Of a stretch of 64,000 nt of DNA, positions 37,401 to 48,707 are shown one piece after another; positions within the stretch are counted from its first letter, which is position 1; every line of letters starts with the position of its first letter. The notes under the pieces are model-generated. The model worked only from the letters and a program-made list of their open reading frames with translations. It was not told the DNA's origin and did no database searches. Source of the stretch: Fragum whitleyi (Eukaryota > Mollusca > Bivalvia > Cardiida > Cardiidae); the NCBI GenBank assembly GCA_948146395.1, contig OX411556.1, positions 25,527,596 through 25,591,595 of the forward strand, in the 5' to 3' direction. The position numbers were made by a program, and so were the translations under genes.

Positions 37401-37536
37401 CATCTCATGTGATATTTTTTATGATATCATATGGATATTTCTAAAACAATGACATAATACAGTTATTCTTAGAAACTTGCATGTCTGTAAGAAACAGACG
37501 GAAACAAGGTAAATAGATATCATAAGATAAATATAA

Positions 37537-37678
37537 AACATACTTAGTGTTTTGTATGAAACAAAATATCTCACTAGGTTGTGGGAATTAATAATTGTCT
37601 GGGCAGAGCGTCGACAATTATAAATTCCAAAACCTTGTGAGATATTTTGTTTCATACAAAACACTAAGTATGTATTAT
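37537..37678. mobile_element. Foldback palindrome just downstream of RIF1
   Basis: Two 43-bp arms (ATACTTAGTGTTTTGTATGA ... TCATACAAAACACTAAGTAT) with an internal GGAATTAATAATTGTC/GACAATTATAAATTCC pair. Confidence 0.78.
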
Positions 37679-37849
37679 ATTAATATCTTTCTGCCAAAAA
37701 TATCATATCAAAATATACAGAATCTACATTATAGGGATGAGTGTCTTTTTCACTGCGTTTATCGGGGTCTAAAGTGCAATTGCCTTAGCACATTGCAAAG
37801 AACGCCTGTAGGGCGTTATGTTTAAGCCATGTCAATTTATCTGAGAATG

Positions 37850-38046
37850 TCATTTTATATAGTTAATAAGAGAAAACTGAGCTTCATCAAGTGAGGTCTG
37901 AGCATTCATAAGCTGTTTAATTCTGTCACCGATATGGTTTTTCAACTGTTTTGAATCTTCTACAAGCTTCATGGCAGTGTTTTTATCCACTGGGGTACCC
38001 ATTTGCTGTAATAATGCTGTGGTAGATACTAGCAAATCATCATTTT
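37850..38046 (-). CDS. RIF1: RIF1 terminal exon (probable), helical C-terminal tail
   Basis: The last coding exon, with acceptor CTATTTCATTTCAG (AG at 38048-38047). G|AA gives Glu, then NDDLLVSTTALLQQMGTPVD, KNTAMKLVEDSKQLKNHIGD, RIKQLMNAQTSLDEAQFSLI and NYIK, ending TGA at 37850-37852. The heptad-like Leu/Ile/Met pattern suggests an amphipathic helix or coiled coil, and animal RIF1 proteins also end in a helical segment after the alpha-CTD-like core. I saw no AATAAA signal on the minus strand in the first 200 nt after the stop. With this exon the visible RIF1 portion totals 1505 residues. Confidence 0.78.
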
Positions 38047-38118
38047 CTGAAATGAAATAGATAAAGGATTTCACAAAACCTCTAACACTTTCCGGCTTTT
38101 GGTAAACTTTTTTTTAAA

Positions 38119-38325
38119 TTGGGGTTTAATGCAACTTTTAACATTTTTTCAGTCATATCGTGGTGGCTGGAGCACCTAATAAAGGATTCCTGATGTTTCC
38201 CGCACCAGTTCTACCATTACATCCTTTCCTAGCATCCGGCTGCTATCCCATTTAGGTTAACTATTATCAAATTGATGGGAGTCAAATGTAGGAAAAGTTA
38301 GTCACCCTCGGGGATTGATCCTTTG
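38119..38325 (-). mobile_element. SINE family 1 copy in the RIF1 3' intron
   Basis: Body and partial B-box region (GGGGATTGATCC) are present. It sits in the last RIF1 intron about 75 bp upstream of the terminal exon acceptor, in the same orientation as the gene. Confidence 0.78.
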
Positions 38326-38334
38326 AATTATATA

Positions 38335-38490
38335 GAGAATAACATGTAAGTGTCTTGAAATATCAATATTATCTCTTGAGGTTGGGAAAATTATCATGAC
38401 GAGGCTTTGCCGAGTCATGATATTTTCTCACTATCAAGACACGATAACATCGAGAGTTTAACACACTTACATGTTATTCTATTTATCATG
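38335..38490. mobile_element. Foldback MITE family F
   Basis: AGAATAACATGTAAGTGT and ACACTTACATGTTATTCT arms, with inner arms GTCTTGA...TCAAGAC. A related copy at 45893-46065 shares the layout. Confidence 0.72.
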
Positions 38491-38723
38491 ATCATTTTTA
38501 TTGCTCTTAATTATACACATGTATTAAACCTTTAAAAATCAAAGAAATTCATTTGAGAGTTGAACAAATGGTTTCTAAAAATACAATGACTGTCTGATTT
38601 CATTTTATGTTATCAAACAGGTGTTATCAGGTCAATTCAGGCTAAATTGCATGATAAAAGTCTAACAAGCTATGGCGCCTCTAACTCATGTGCAGACTGA
38701 TATAAACCACCTGATTTTCTTTA

Positions 38724-38812
38724 TTAACCCTTTGCTGTTTAATCCCTGCTTTTTACGTGCCTGTGATTTTATGAATAGAGAAAACATTGTGAAAAACGAA
38801 GAAATTGCTTTA
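38724..38812 (-). mobile_element. MITE family A, truncated by a MITE family B fragment
   Basis: TTAACCCTTTGCTGTTTAAT through GAAGAAATTGC, then an abrupt switch to family B sequence (CATAATGGGAGAACATTG). Confidence 0.75.
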
Positions 38813-39326
38813 CAATCATAATGGGAGAACATTGTTAACAAGAGCTGTCACTGTAAGATGACAATGCCCCCGACACCGCTTTGATAGTAATAAGGAAGTT
38901 ATGGCCAATGTTAAAGTTTTGGGACGGAATGACGGACGGACGGACGGACAGACGGACGGACAGACGGACGGACAGACGGACGGACAGACAAGTCAAATTT
39001 ATTATGCCTCCCTATCGGGGGCATAAAAAGAAGAAATTGCTTGTTATAAGCAATTTCTTCATGTTCCACAATGTTGTTCCAAAGAAGGTTTTTTTTCCTA
39101 AAAATACTACAGGATGTAAGCAAATGTTTTCTTCAACAACTTTTGCAGTGAAAAGATCTACAAGTTTGGTAAGTGTTAGAAAGGGCACTGCTCTGTGCAT
39201 TTTTTTTCTCAATATATTGTCATATGACCCTTGGAGTCCATTGGACACTTTTCTTGCAAATGGAAGAAGTCCAACTGGTAAACAAGGAGTCTTGGACTCC
39301 CGGACTCCCCTTAGTGTCAAAACCTG
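38813..39326. mobile_element. MITE family B fragment split by a Helentron-like element
   Basis: Family B sequence at 38813-38836 and 39026-39326 (same hairpin, GGAGTC repeats and CCCCTTAGTGT end) is interrupted by 38838-39025. Confidence 0.72.
38838..39025 (+). mobile_element. Short Helentron-like element without array
   Basis: 5' ACAAGAGCTGTCACTG, subterminal ATGCCCCCGA, one short core, an ACGG/ACAG microsatellite (38930-38988) and a 3' hairpin ending TATCGGGGGCATAAA. It is inserted in a MITE: flanks GGGAGAACATTG and AAGAAGAAATTGC are contiguous in the copy at 61560. Confidence 0.78.
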
Positions 39327-39444
39327 TTAAACACTTTGATTATATGCAATTTTACACAGGTTCTATTCTTTCTTTTCTTTCTACTCGAGGATAACATGAT
39401 AAAGGGTTGAATGACTGTTATTTCCATCGTGGTCCTAACTCATT

Positions 39445-39640
39445 CTAGATCTTATCTTGCACACACAGAGAGAGGCAATGGTTTCTAACCACTGCTACCC
39501 ACTTCTACAGCTGGGTGGACTGGGGCCCTGTCAGTAAAGTGTCCTGCCAAAAAACACTACTCGCCTCTGATGGGGCTTGAACCCGCAACCACCAGGTCAT
39601 GAGTCGAGCGCCCTAACCACTCAGCCAACGAGCCAAACAA
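39445..39640 (-). mobile_element. tRNA-derived SINE family 3
   Basis: The minus-strand head GGCTCGTTGGCTGAGTGG... has a clear A-box (TGGCTGAGTGG) and B-box (GGGTTCAAGCCCC). A body with CCACCCAGCTGTAGAAGTGG follows. The acceptor and anticodon stems do not pair properly, so it is not a functional tRNA. Confidence 0.72.
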
Positions 39641-39732
39641 GGGCATGACAGGGGTACTTAATACTTTTACAGATTTGAGCAGTAGGAAGCATCCAGGACT
39701 CTCAGCACTTTGATTCTAATACATTTTACCAG

Positions 39733-40084
39733 GAGTGTGGAATTCCCATGCCCAACTTGTCCAACAAGGGCTTTTCCACCTGTGGGCAAGTACATTTTCC
39801 TAGGCCACTTGTCCGTGAACAACTAATTACCAGAGCAAATCTTGGAACAGTACTTAAAAGACCTAGGAGATAAGTCATCCTAATGTTTGAATCAAAGGGT
39901 AGAAAGTATTGTTTTTAATGAAGAAAATGCTGGGTTACAGCATTTTCTTCATTAAAAACAATACTTTCTCAATATTTATTAATCTATTTTATTGGCGGAG
40001 AAGTTCATTTTCATCTTGGAAAAGTAGGAAATCGACTTTAAATTGTCCATGGACAAGTGGAGGAAAGTCGTATCTCCACACCCT
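39733..40084. mobile_element. MITE family C
   Basis: Ends GGAGTGTGGAATTCCCATGC and ATCTCCACACCC. The central palindrome ATGAAGAAAATGCTG...CAGCATTTTCTTCAT spans 39918-39953. Its right end is 50 bp from RIF1 exon 40134-40199. Confidence 0.72.
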
Positions 40085-40133
40085 TGATTTTACACAGACT
40101 TTTGGTCAGAATGACAAGGATTAATTCTATTAC

Positions 40134-40199
40134 CAATTAGTGCAGTAGGTTTTGGCTTTGTGGCGATGGGGTCTTCTTCCTCTAGGTTCTCTTGATTAG
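40134..40199 (-). CDS. RIF1: RIF1 penultimate exon (probable)
   Basis: A 66-nt symmetric phase-1/phase-1 exon with acceptor CTCTATTTTGCAG and donor GTAATA. It encodes ANQENLEEEDPIATKPKPT then ALI, an acidic and Pro/Lys linker. The motif itself is not diagnostic. Support comes from clean splice sites, open frame, and phase agreement on both sides (G|CT from 47550 and G|AA into 38046). Skipping it would also keep the frame, so it could be a cassette exon. Confidence 0.7.
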
Positions 40200-40724
40200 C
40201 TGCAAAATAGAGGATATTGAATGAGTGGTCATGGAATACTGAATTCTGTATTTTATGAGCACAAATTTTATATTCTATTAATAATATGACCCGAATTTTG
40301 CTAAAAAAAATGTCGAAATTATTGAAATTCGACATTTCAATTTTCCGCAAAACTTATAATGCCGTTTAAAAATGACGTCACAATATATACATTATTGACG
40401 TCATTTTTGCGGTAACAATTAGTGTTTGAGCTCATTTGCATAGTTATTGCACTAGTGTAATAAACACTCATGTAATATCAAAAATATTCAACAGGGTTAT
40501 TTCACTCCCGCGACGTAAGTCATATTAAAAATAATGCACAAACAAGCTATTGTAATTCCTCTAAAACAAAATTTATCCCGAATACACTGCTTTTTTTTTG
40601 GTCTAGAAAACTTGCTTCACCTATTTGAAATTTCCAGAATTTTTCATGATTTTGTGAGTCATTTTCCCTCATATCATTTAAATAATTAGTTTAAACCTTA
40701 TTATTTTACATCAATTGAGTAACA

Positions 40725-40895
40725 AGTTCTTACAACTTAGATTAATCCCTCTTGATTCTGTTTTCTGGAAAATTCACCAGTACTGGCGCCAAATGTGTAG
40801 GCCAATGAAAGATCCAAGATCGATAGCCGCTCCTGGTATTCAAACTCAGGACCTTTGGGTCAAGAGGACAATGCTTTACCTCTAAAACATGGACA
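40725..40895 (-). mobile_element. SINE family 2 copy
   Basis: Shares AGATTAATCCCTCT, TTCACCAGTACT and GACCTTTGGGTC with 25280-25490. On the minus strand a degenerate A-box (TAGAGGTAAAGC) and B-box (GAGTTTGAATACC) are visible. Confidence 0.7.
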
Positions 40896-41293
40896 TCACA
40901 CTTAAATAATTCAAACAAGGTGCCAAATTGTCACAAGATACGCCTGTCAAACTGCTTAGTATTAACTGGGGGTTTGAATAGAACTGAGGTTATTTTGAAT
41001 TAATATTTTTTGCACCCATGAAGTTTCATGATACTAGCTTTTATACTTTTAGAGATATACTCTGGACAAGATTCTAGAATGAAAAACAACAATGGGCAAT
41101 AACTCCAAAAATAGGCCAGGTAGAATTATGGTTCTTGTACACTGCACTCCCCCTTGATGTCATCTATACACCCATGAAGTTTCATGATCCTAGCTTTTAT
41201 ACTTTTACAGATATACTCCGGACAAGATTAAAGTCTGAAAAACAACAAAGGAGAATAACTCAAAATATAGGTCAGGTAGATTTATTTTTATTG

Positions 41294-42541
41294 TACACTG
41301 CACTCCCCCTTGGTGAGATCTATACACCCATGCAGTTTCATGATACTAGCTATTATACTTTTAGAGATATACTCCGGACAAGATTCAAGTCTGAAAAACA
41401 ACAAAGGAGAATAACTCAAAATATAGGTCAGGTAAAATTATTGTTATTGTACACTGCACTCCCCCTTGGTGAGATCTATTCACCCATGCAGTTTCATGAT
41501 ACTAGCTATTTTACTTTTAGAGATATACTCCGGACAAGATTCAAGTCTGAAAAACAACAAAGGAGAATAACTCAAAATATAGGTCAGGTAGAATTATTTT
41601 TATTGTACACTGCACTCCCCCATGGTGAGATCTATACACCCATGCAGTTTCATGATACTAGCTATTATACTTTTAGAGATATACTCCGGACAAGATTCAA
41701 GTCTGAAAAACAACAAAGGAGAATAACTCAAAATATAGGTCAGGTAGAATTATTGTTATTGTACACTGCACTCCCCCTTGGTGAGATCTATTCACCCATG
41801 CAGTTTCATGATACTAGCTATTTTACTTTTAGAGATATACTCCGGACAAGATTAAAGTCTGAAAAACAACAAAGGAGAATAACTCAAAATATAGGTCAGG
41901 TAGATTTATTTTTATTGTACACTGCACTCCCCCTTGGTGAGATCTATACACCCATGCAGTTTCATGATACTAGCTATTATACTTTTAGAGATATACTCCG
42001 GACAAGATTCAAGTCTGAAAAACAACAAAGGAGAATAACTCAAAATATAGGTCAGGTAAAATTATTGTTATTGTACACTGCACTCCCCCTTGGTGAGATC
42101 TATTCACCCATGCAGTTTCATGATACTAGCTATTTTACTTTTAGAGATATACTCCGGACAAGATTCAAGTCTGAAAAACAACAAAGGAGAATAACTCAAA
42201 ATATAGGTCAGGTAGAATTATTTTTATTGTACACTGCACTCCCCCATGGTGAGATCTATACACCCATGCAGTTTCATGATACTAGCTATTATACTTTTAG
42301 AGATATACTCCGGACAAGATTCAAGTCTGAAAAACAACAAAGGAGAATAACTCAAAATATAGGTCAGGTAGAATTATTGTTATTGTACACTGCACTCCCC
42401 CTTGGTGAGATCTATTCACCCATGCAGTTTCATGATACTAGCTATTTTACTTTTAGAGATATACTCCGGACAAGATTAAAGTCTGAAAAACAACAAAGGA
42501 GAATAACTCAAAATATAGGTCAGGTAGATTTATTTTTATTG
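41294..42541 (+). repeat. Higher-order repeat: two 624-bp blocks of four 156-bp units
   Basis: Units starting at 41294, 41450, 41606 and 41762 differ from each other at a handful of sites, but each matches the unit 624 bp downstream (41918 onward) by eye. This marks a recent block duplication inside the array. Confidence 0.85.
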
Positions 42542-42823
42542 TACACTGCACTCCCCCTTGGTGAGATCTATACACCCATGCAGTTTCATGATACTAGCTA
42601 TTATACTTTTAGAGATATACTCCGGACAAGATTCAAGTCTGAAAAACAACAAAGGAGAATAACTCAAAATATAGGTCAGGTAGAATTATTGTTATTGTAC
42701 ACTGCACTCCCCCTTGGTGAGATCTATACACCCATGCAGTTTCATGATACTAGCTATTATACTTTTAGAGATATACTCTGGACAAGATTCAAGTCTGAAA
42801 AACAACAAAGGGCAATAACTCAA

Positions 42824-45203
42824 ACAAGAGGGCCATGGTGGCCCTAAATCGCTCACCTGAATGAACTGTATAAAATTTTCAAAAGCAGGTTAAGAAAGAG
42901 AATGATGAGTAAATATAACTTAGCTAAATAATGCTGTTGCTTCTATAAAACTTGAGAATCCTTTTTTTTACAATTTTCAGGTTAACTTATATGTTTTTTC
43001 TATGATTTTACTCTGTGACCTAGTTTTTGAACCCAAATGACCTGATTTCTAAAGCATCCAAAATTGCACATCTGGCAAAATATGTGGCCTCTAGTGTGCA
43101 TACAAGGTTTTTCTAAGATTTGACCCAGTGACCTATAATTTGACCCCAGTTAACTCAATTTTGAACTTGTCCAAGATTTCATCAAGACAATCATTCTGAC
43201 CAAATTTCAGCTTGATCAAGCATAAAAATGTGGCCTCTAGAGTGCAAACAAGGTTTTCTAAGATTTTACCCCGTGCCCTTGTTTTTGACCCCAGTTGACC
43301 CAATTTCAAACTCATTTGAGATTTTATCAAGACAATCATTTTGACCAAATTTCAGGTTAATCGGACAAAAAATGTGGCCTCTAGTGTGCATACAAGGTTT
43401 TTCAAAGATTTGACCCCGTGACCTTGTTTATGACCCCAGTAAACCAAATTCGAACTTGTCTTAGATTTTATCAAGAAAATGATTCTGACCAAATTTCAGG
43501 TTGATCAGGCAAAAAATGTTGCCTCTTGAGTGCATACAAGGTTTTTCTAAGATTTGACCCCTTGACCTAGTTTTTGAACACAGTTGAACAAATTTCGTAC
43601 ATGTCTGAGATTTTATCAAGACAATCATTCTTTCCAAATTTCAGGTCAATAGGGCCAAAATTGTGGTCTCTAGAGTGCATACAAGGTTATTCTTAGATTT
43701 GATCCCGTGACCTAGTTTTTGACCCCTGTTGACCCAAATAAGAACTTGTCCAAGTTTTCATCAAGACAATCATTCTGACCAAATTTCAGGTCAATTGGGC
43801 CAAAAATGTGGCCTCTAGAGTGCATACAAGGTTTTTCATAAATTTGACCCCGTGACCTAGTTTTTGACCCTAGTTAACCAAATTTTAAACTTGTGCAAGA
43901 TTTTATCAAGACAATCATTCTGACTAAATTTCAGGTCAATTGGGCCAAAAATGTGGCCTCTAGAGTGCATACAAGGTTTTTCTTAAATTTGACCCCGTGA
44001 CCTAGTTTTTGACCCCATTTGACCCAATTTCGAACTCGTCCAAGATTTTATCAAGACAATGATTCTGACCAAGTTTCAGGTTGATTGGGTAAAAAATGTG
44101 GCCTCTAGAGTGCATACAAGGTTTTTCTAAGATTTGACCCTGTGACCTAGTTTTTGACCCTAGTTGAATAAATTTCGGACTCGTCGGAGATTTTATCAAG
44201 ACAATGATTATGACCAAATTTCAGGTCAATTGGGTCAAAAATGTGGCCTCTAGAATGCATACAAGGTTTTTCTAAGATTTGACCCCGTGACCTAGTTTTT
44301 GACCCCAGTTGACCCAATTTTGAACTGTTCCGAGATTTTATCAAGACAATCATTCTGACCAAATTTCAGGTCAATTGGGCCAAAAACGTGGCCTCTAGAG
44401 TGCATACAAGGTTTTTCTTAAATTTGACCCAGTGACCTAGTTTTTGACCCTAGTTGACCCAAATTCAAACTTGTCCAAGATTTCATCAAGACAAACATTC
44501 TGACCAAGTTTCAGGTTGATCAAGCAAAAAATGTGGCCTCTAGAGTGCATACAAGGTTTTTCTAAGATTTGACCCCGTGACCTAGTTTTTGACCCCAGTT
44601 GACCCAATTTCGAACTCGTCCGAGATTTTATCAAGACAATGATTCTGACCAAGTTTCAGGTCAATTGGGTCAAAAAATGTGGCCTCTAGAGTGCATACAA
44701 GGTTTTTCTAAGATTTGACCCCGTGACCTAGTTTTTGACCCCAGTTGACCCAATTTTGAACTCTTCCGAGATTTTATCAAGACAATCATTCTGACCAAAT
44801 TTCACGTCAATTGGGCCAAAAATGTGGCCTCTAGAGTGCATACAAGGTTTTTCTTAAATTTGACCCTAGTTGAAACCAAATTCAAACTTGTCCAAGATTT
44901 CATCAAGACAAACATTCTGACCAAATTTCAGGTTGATCAAGCAAAAAATGTGGCCTCTAGAGTGCATACAAGGTTTTTCTAAGATTTGACCCCGTGACCT
45001 AGTTTTAGACCCCAGTTGACCCAATTTCGAACTCATCCAAGATTTTATCAAGACAATGATTCTGACCAAGTTTCAGGTTGATCGGGTAAAAAATGTGGCC
45101 TCTAGAGTGCATACAAGGTAAATGTTGACGGACGGACGACGGACGCCGGACATCCACCTACCCACAAAAGCTCACCTTGAGCACTTTGTGCTCAGGTGAG
45201 CTA
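42824..45203 (+). mobile_element. Helentron-like array element (145-bp monomers) nested in the 156-bp array
   Basis: 5' ACAAGAGGGCCATGGTGGCC, subterminal GCTCACCTGA. About fourteen 145-bp monomers (GTGGCCTCTAGAGTGCATAC) precede microsatellite GACGGACGGACGACGGACG and the 3' hairpin AGCTCACCTTGAGCACTTTG...AGGTGAGCTAAAA. The host monomer resumes at the exact same point with only ambiguous A bases at the joints, so no target-site duplication is evident. Confidence 0.88.
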
Positions 45204-45892
45204 AAAATAGGCCAGGAAGAGGTATGGTTCTTGTGCACTGCACTCCTGTTTGGTGAGATCTATACACCCATGAAGTTTCATGATCCTATTATACTTTTAG
45301 AGATATATTCTGGACAAGATTCTAGTATGAAAAACAACAAAGGGCAATAACTCCAAAAATAGGCCAGGTAGAGTTATGGTTCTTGAGCACTGCACTCCCC
45401 CTTGGTGAGATCTAACACCCAGGAAGTTTCATGATCCTAGCTATTATACTTGTAGAGATATACTCCAGACAAGATTCTAGTATGAAAAACAACAAAGGGC
45501 AATAACTCAAAAAATAGGCCAGGTAGAGTTATGGTTCTTGTGCACTGCACTCCGTAATGATGAGAAGAATACAATTGCCAAGTTCGAAGTCCATCGGACT
45601 ACAAGTGACAGAGTATTGCTCCAGACAAAGAAGTGGACGCCGCCGGACGCCCGGACACCTTGGGTGATCCCATAATACGTCCCGTCTTCGACGGGCGTAT
45701 AATAATTGCTTAGAGACAATTTGCCTCATTTTAAAGGGGAAAAGATAAAAGCTCCCGCTTCATATTTTGGATTGCTCACAGGATTGTTCATTAGGATTCA
45801 TATTATATATGGGTTCAATAATTATGCCCCTAAAACTGTATTGTTTCTAAGTTTTACCTTCATTAAAAATCTTGAACTTGTCAGGTTTGCAT

Positions 45893-46065
45893 GATATAGA
45901 GGATAATCATTTACTTCAGTGTAAGATCGATTTATATTTCATTGAGTGACCAACAAAAGCTATATTTTCACGAGGGGCAGAGCCACGAGTGAAAATATAT
46001 CTTTTGTTGTTCACATTATGAAATGTTAATCAATCTTACTCGAAAAACAAACAATTATTCTATTT
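45893..46065. mobile_element. Foldback MITE, family F-like
   Basis: Arms AAAAGCTATATTTTCACGAG and the complementary ACGAGTGAAAATATATCTTT around GGGGCAGAGCC. Outer arms TAAGATCGATTTATATTTCA and its partner pair less well. Confidence 0.6.
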
Positions 46066-46075
46066 CTAAAATGCA

Positions 46076-47254
46076 ACTAGAAAGCCATGAATGGCTTGAG
46101 TCACTCCACAGGCTTGAAATTCTTGAAAAAGCAAATAAAAGTTTTGACTAGATTTTTAGATATTTTGGGTTCTACTGATGTTGAAAATGATTTTAAAAGT
46201 TTCAACTATCGGTATATAACATAAAGAGAAATGACCTCCGCCCATAAAAGACATATTTTACATCCAATCAAAATAATTTTTGGCAGCATGATAATGGGTC
46301 ACCCAAATAACATACCAAAAATGTTTGCTTGATATCCATCAGTTACATTCTGAGAAAATGATTTCCAAAGTTTCCACCATATTGAGAAATGACCTCCGCC
46401 CTTAAAATCCATATTTTTAATCCGATCACAATAATTTTTGGTAGACTGATAAAGGGTCACTCAATGATCATTCTTGTGAAATTTGATTGATATCCAACTA
46501 ATAGATTCTGAGAAAATGATTCTCAAAGTTTCCACTATATGACATATTGAGAAATGACCTCCGCCCATAAAATACATATTTTTCATCCGATCACAATAAT
46601 TTTTTGTAGACTAATAAAGGATCACTCAAGGATCATTCCAGTGAAATTTGATTGATATCTATTAGATTCTGAGAAAATGATTTTTAAAGTTTCCACTATG
46701 TATCATATAGAGAAATGACCTCCACCCATAAAATACATATTTTTCATCTGATCACAATAATTTTTGGTAGACTGATTAAGGGTCACTCTAGGGTCATTCA
46801 AGTGAAATTTGGTTGATATCCATCTGTTACATTCTGAGAAAATTATTTTGAAATTTTCCACTATATAACATATAATGAAATGACCTCCGCCGATAAAATG
46901 CTTTATTTCTACTTGATCACAATATTTTTTTGTAGACTGATAAAGGATCACCCAAGGATCATTCATGTAAAATTTAATTGGTATCCATGTATTAGAACCT
47001 GAGAAAACTCACTTTTTACCATATTTGGAAATTAGCCATGCCCATTAAATCCATGTTTTTCATTGGATCAAAATTTCTTGAACAACTTTGAAAGAGGAGT
47101 CACCAAAGGATCATTCCTGTGAAGTTTGGTTGAAATTCATCCAGTAGTTTCTGAGGAGAAGATTTTTAAAGAAAAAGTTTAGGACCGCACCCACGCACGA
47201 CGGACACAATGTCATGACAATAGCCCCAGTGGCTTTCAGCCAGTAGAGCTAAAA
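46076..47254 (+). mobile_element. Helentron-like array element (165-bp family) in a RIF1 intron
   Basis: Starts ACTAGAAAGCCATGAATGGC. About six monomers (GAAATGACCTCCGCCCATAA) precede a short microsatellite (ACGGACACAATG) and hairpin GTGGCTTTCAGCCAGTAGAG then CTAAAAA. Confidence 0.83.
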
Positions 47255-47549
47255 ATGAGACAAGTGTGAAATTTTTGGGACATATTTTCGTCATTTTGCT
47301 TGTGATTGCTATGCAACGTTCATTGTGACAGCAATTATTGCGCCCTGCATATATGACATCGGATAGGGTGAAATGCACAAAAGCAGGGTAAAAAAAATTG
47401 ATAATTTTACTGCTTTTGCGGCGAGATTATCAAGTAATATTCTACCGTTATTTCTCGATAAACCACCAAAAAGCATTAAAGAATGAATCATTTTTCATTT
47501 GATAAACAACAAAACATTCGTCCTCTTTATTTTTGTGAACAAAGATTAC

Positions 47550-47764
47550 CTTCTTTGAAGTTGGTCTCCAGTCTAACTTTTGGCACCTCCTTTATCTTCG
47601 GAGATTTTGTCTGTGAGTTGCGATACTTTGACAAAGTTTTCCTGACGGTTTCAACCTTTGGAGATCGAATTGGTAGCCTCTGAATATCATTTTCTGACAA
47701 AGCTGACAAGTCTCCGATTGTTTTGATGTTTCGTGCTCGAATCAGTTGTCCAAGACCTCTAGAC
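47550..47764 (-). CDS. RIF1: RIF1 exon, C-terminal DNA-binding (alpha-CTD-like) core
   Basis: A 215-nt exon with acceptor TTTCAG (47766-47765) and donor GTAATC. After the split Trp it reads SRGLGQLIRARNIKTIGDLS, then ALSENDIQRLPIRSPK and VETVRKTLSKY. GLGQLIRA-NIKTIGDLS...LPIRSPKV is the most conserved block of the animal RIF1 C-terminus, reported to resemble the helix-hairpin-helix C-terminal domain of bacterial RNA polymerase alpha. A basic tail (KSPKIKEVPKVRLETNFKE) follows. The exon ends in phase 1. Confidence 0.95.
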
Positions 47765-48002
47765 CTGAAACAAGAGTTTAAATTGGGAAATTTGAGAAAG
47801 ATGAATTTTTACTGACTAAGGACAGTATCCCAATATTGAGACAATATGCACATGGTCACATGGTGAGGAACAATCTTTGAAAGTTTTATGCAAATCGATC
47901 CATTACTTAAGGAGATTTGTTTACAAAAAAGGGGTGTTTGGACAGACAGATGAACAGACATAGAATATCATATCAATATACAACCGACTCCAGAACATAT
48001 TT

Positions 48003-48230
48003 GATTTGATTTGAATTGGGGTTTTACGTCGCCTTTAACAATCTCTCAGTTATATCGCGACGACTGGAGCACCTAACGATGGATTCCTGGTATTTCTCAC
48101 ACCAGTACTACCACCACATCCCTTTCCTAGCCTCCAGTTGCTATTCCACATAGGTTTACGATTATCTACCCATTGATGGAAGACAAATGTCGGAAAGGAT
48201 AAGTGCCGCGGCCGGGGATCAAACCCGTGC
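48003..48230 (-). mobile_element. SINE family 1 copy
   Basis: Tail GATTTGATTTGAATTGG, body, and B-box region CGGGGATCAAACCCGTG are all present. The outermost head is missing. Confidence 0.82.
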
Positions 48231-48707
48231 GAATATAGATCCAGAACATATAAGATACTACATAAATACTTGCATTATTCAATACCGTAAGTTTTTCTAA
48301 GAAAATTGAATTTTGCCTAGGTAGGTTTTCTTCAGTTTTGCTACATGAACTAGTGTTTTGACACCACTCATGTTATGCTGTTCTATTTCATAAGTGCCTA
48401 TACAATGCAGGGCTTGAAAATTCTTCAAATTTCTACTTGTCCTGCTATATAAGAAAATATAGTGATACATTAATTTCATTAGTGAAATTTTGCAAAATCC
48501 ACTCATCCTGCTTATATAGACAAAGAAGGAAAAAATCATGCAGGACGGGCGGACGAGTAGAATTTTCAGGCCCTGCAATGTATCTTTTAATAATATTTCA
48601 GCAATTAGATATTGTTATCAAGAATAAATTACTACAACATTATCTTGTAAATGTGGTTTTAAGTCACAAGCAATTCATTACTTTCCAACTATGTTTTGTA
48701 ACCATAT

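Larger units (their letters stand above)
41010..45705 (+). mobile_element. Helentron-like array element (156-bp monomers), carrying a nested element
   Basis: Monomers of exactly 156 bp (TACACTGCACTCC at 41294, 41450, and so on) run to 42823 and resume after 45204. It ends with GGACGCCCGGACACC and the hairpin ATACGTCCCGTCTTCGACGG then GCGTATAATAA. The 5' terminus was not resolved. The 156-nt unit is a multiple of three, so a 570-codon frame stays open by periodicity alone. Confidence 0.82.

Noticed and set aside
39570..39640. A functional tRNA gene on the minus strand
   Set aside because: A- and B-boxes are present but the cloverleaf stems do not pair, and the sequence continues into a SINE body.
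41135..42847. 570-codon open frame with 52-residue repeats as a protein gene
   Set aside because: It is the 156-bp monomer of a tandem-array transposon read in one frame. The length is a multiple of three, it lies in a RIF1 intron, and the same core elsewhere (22543-24201) is full of stops.
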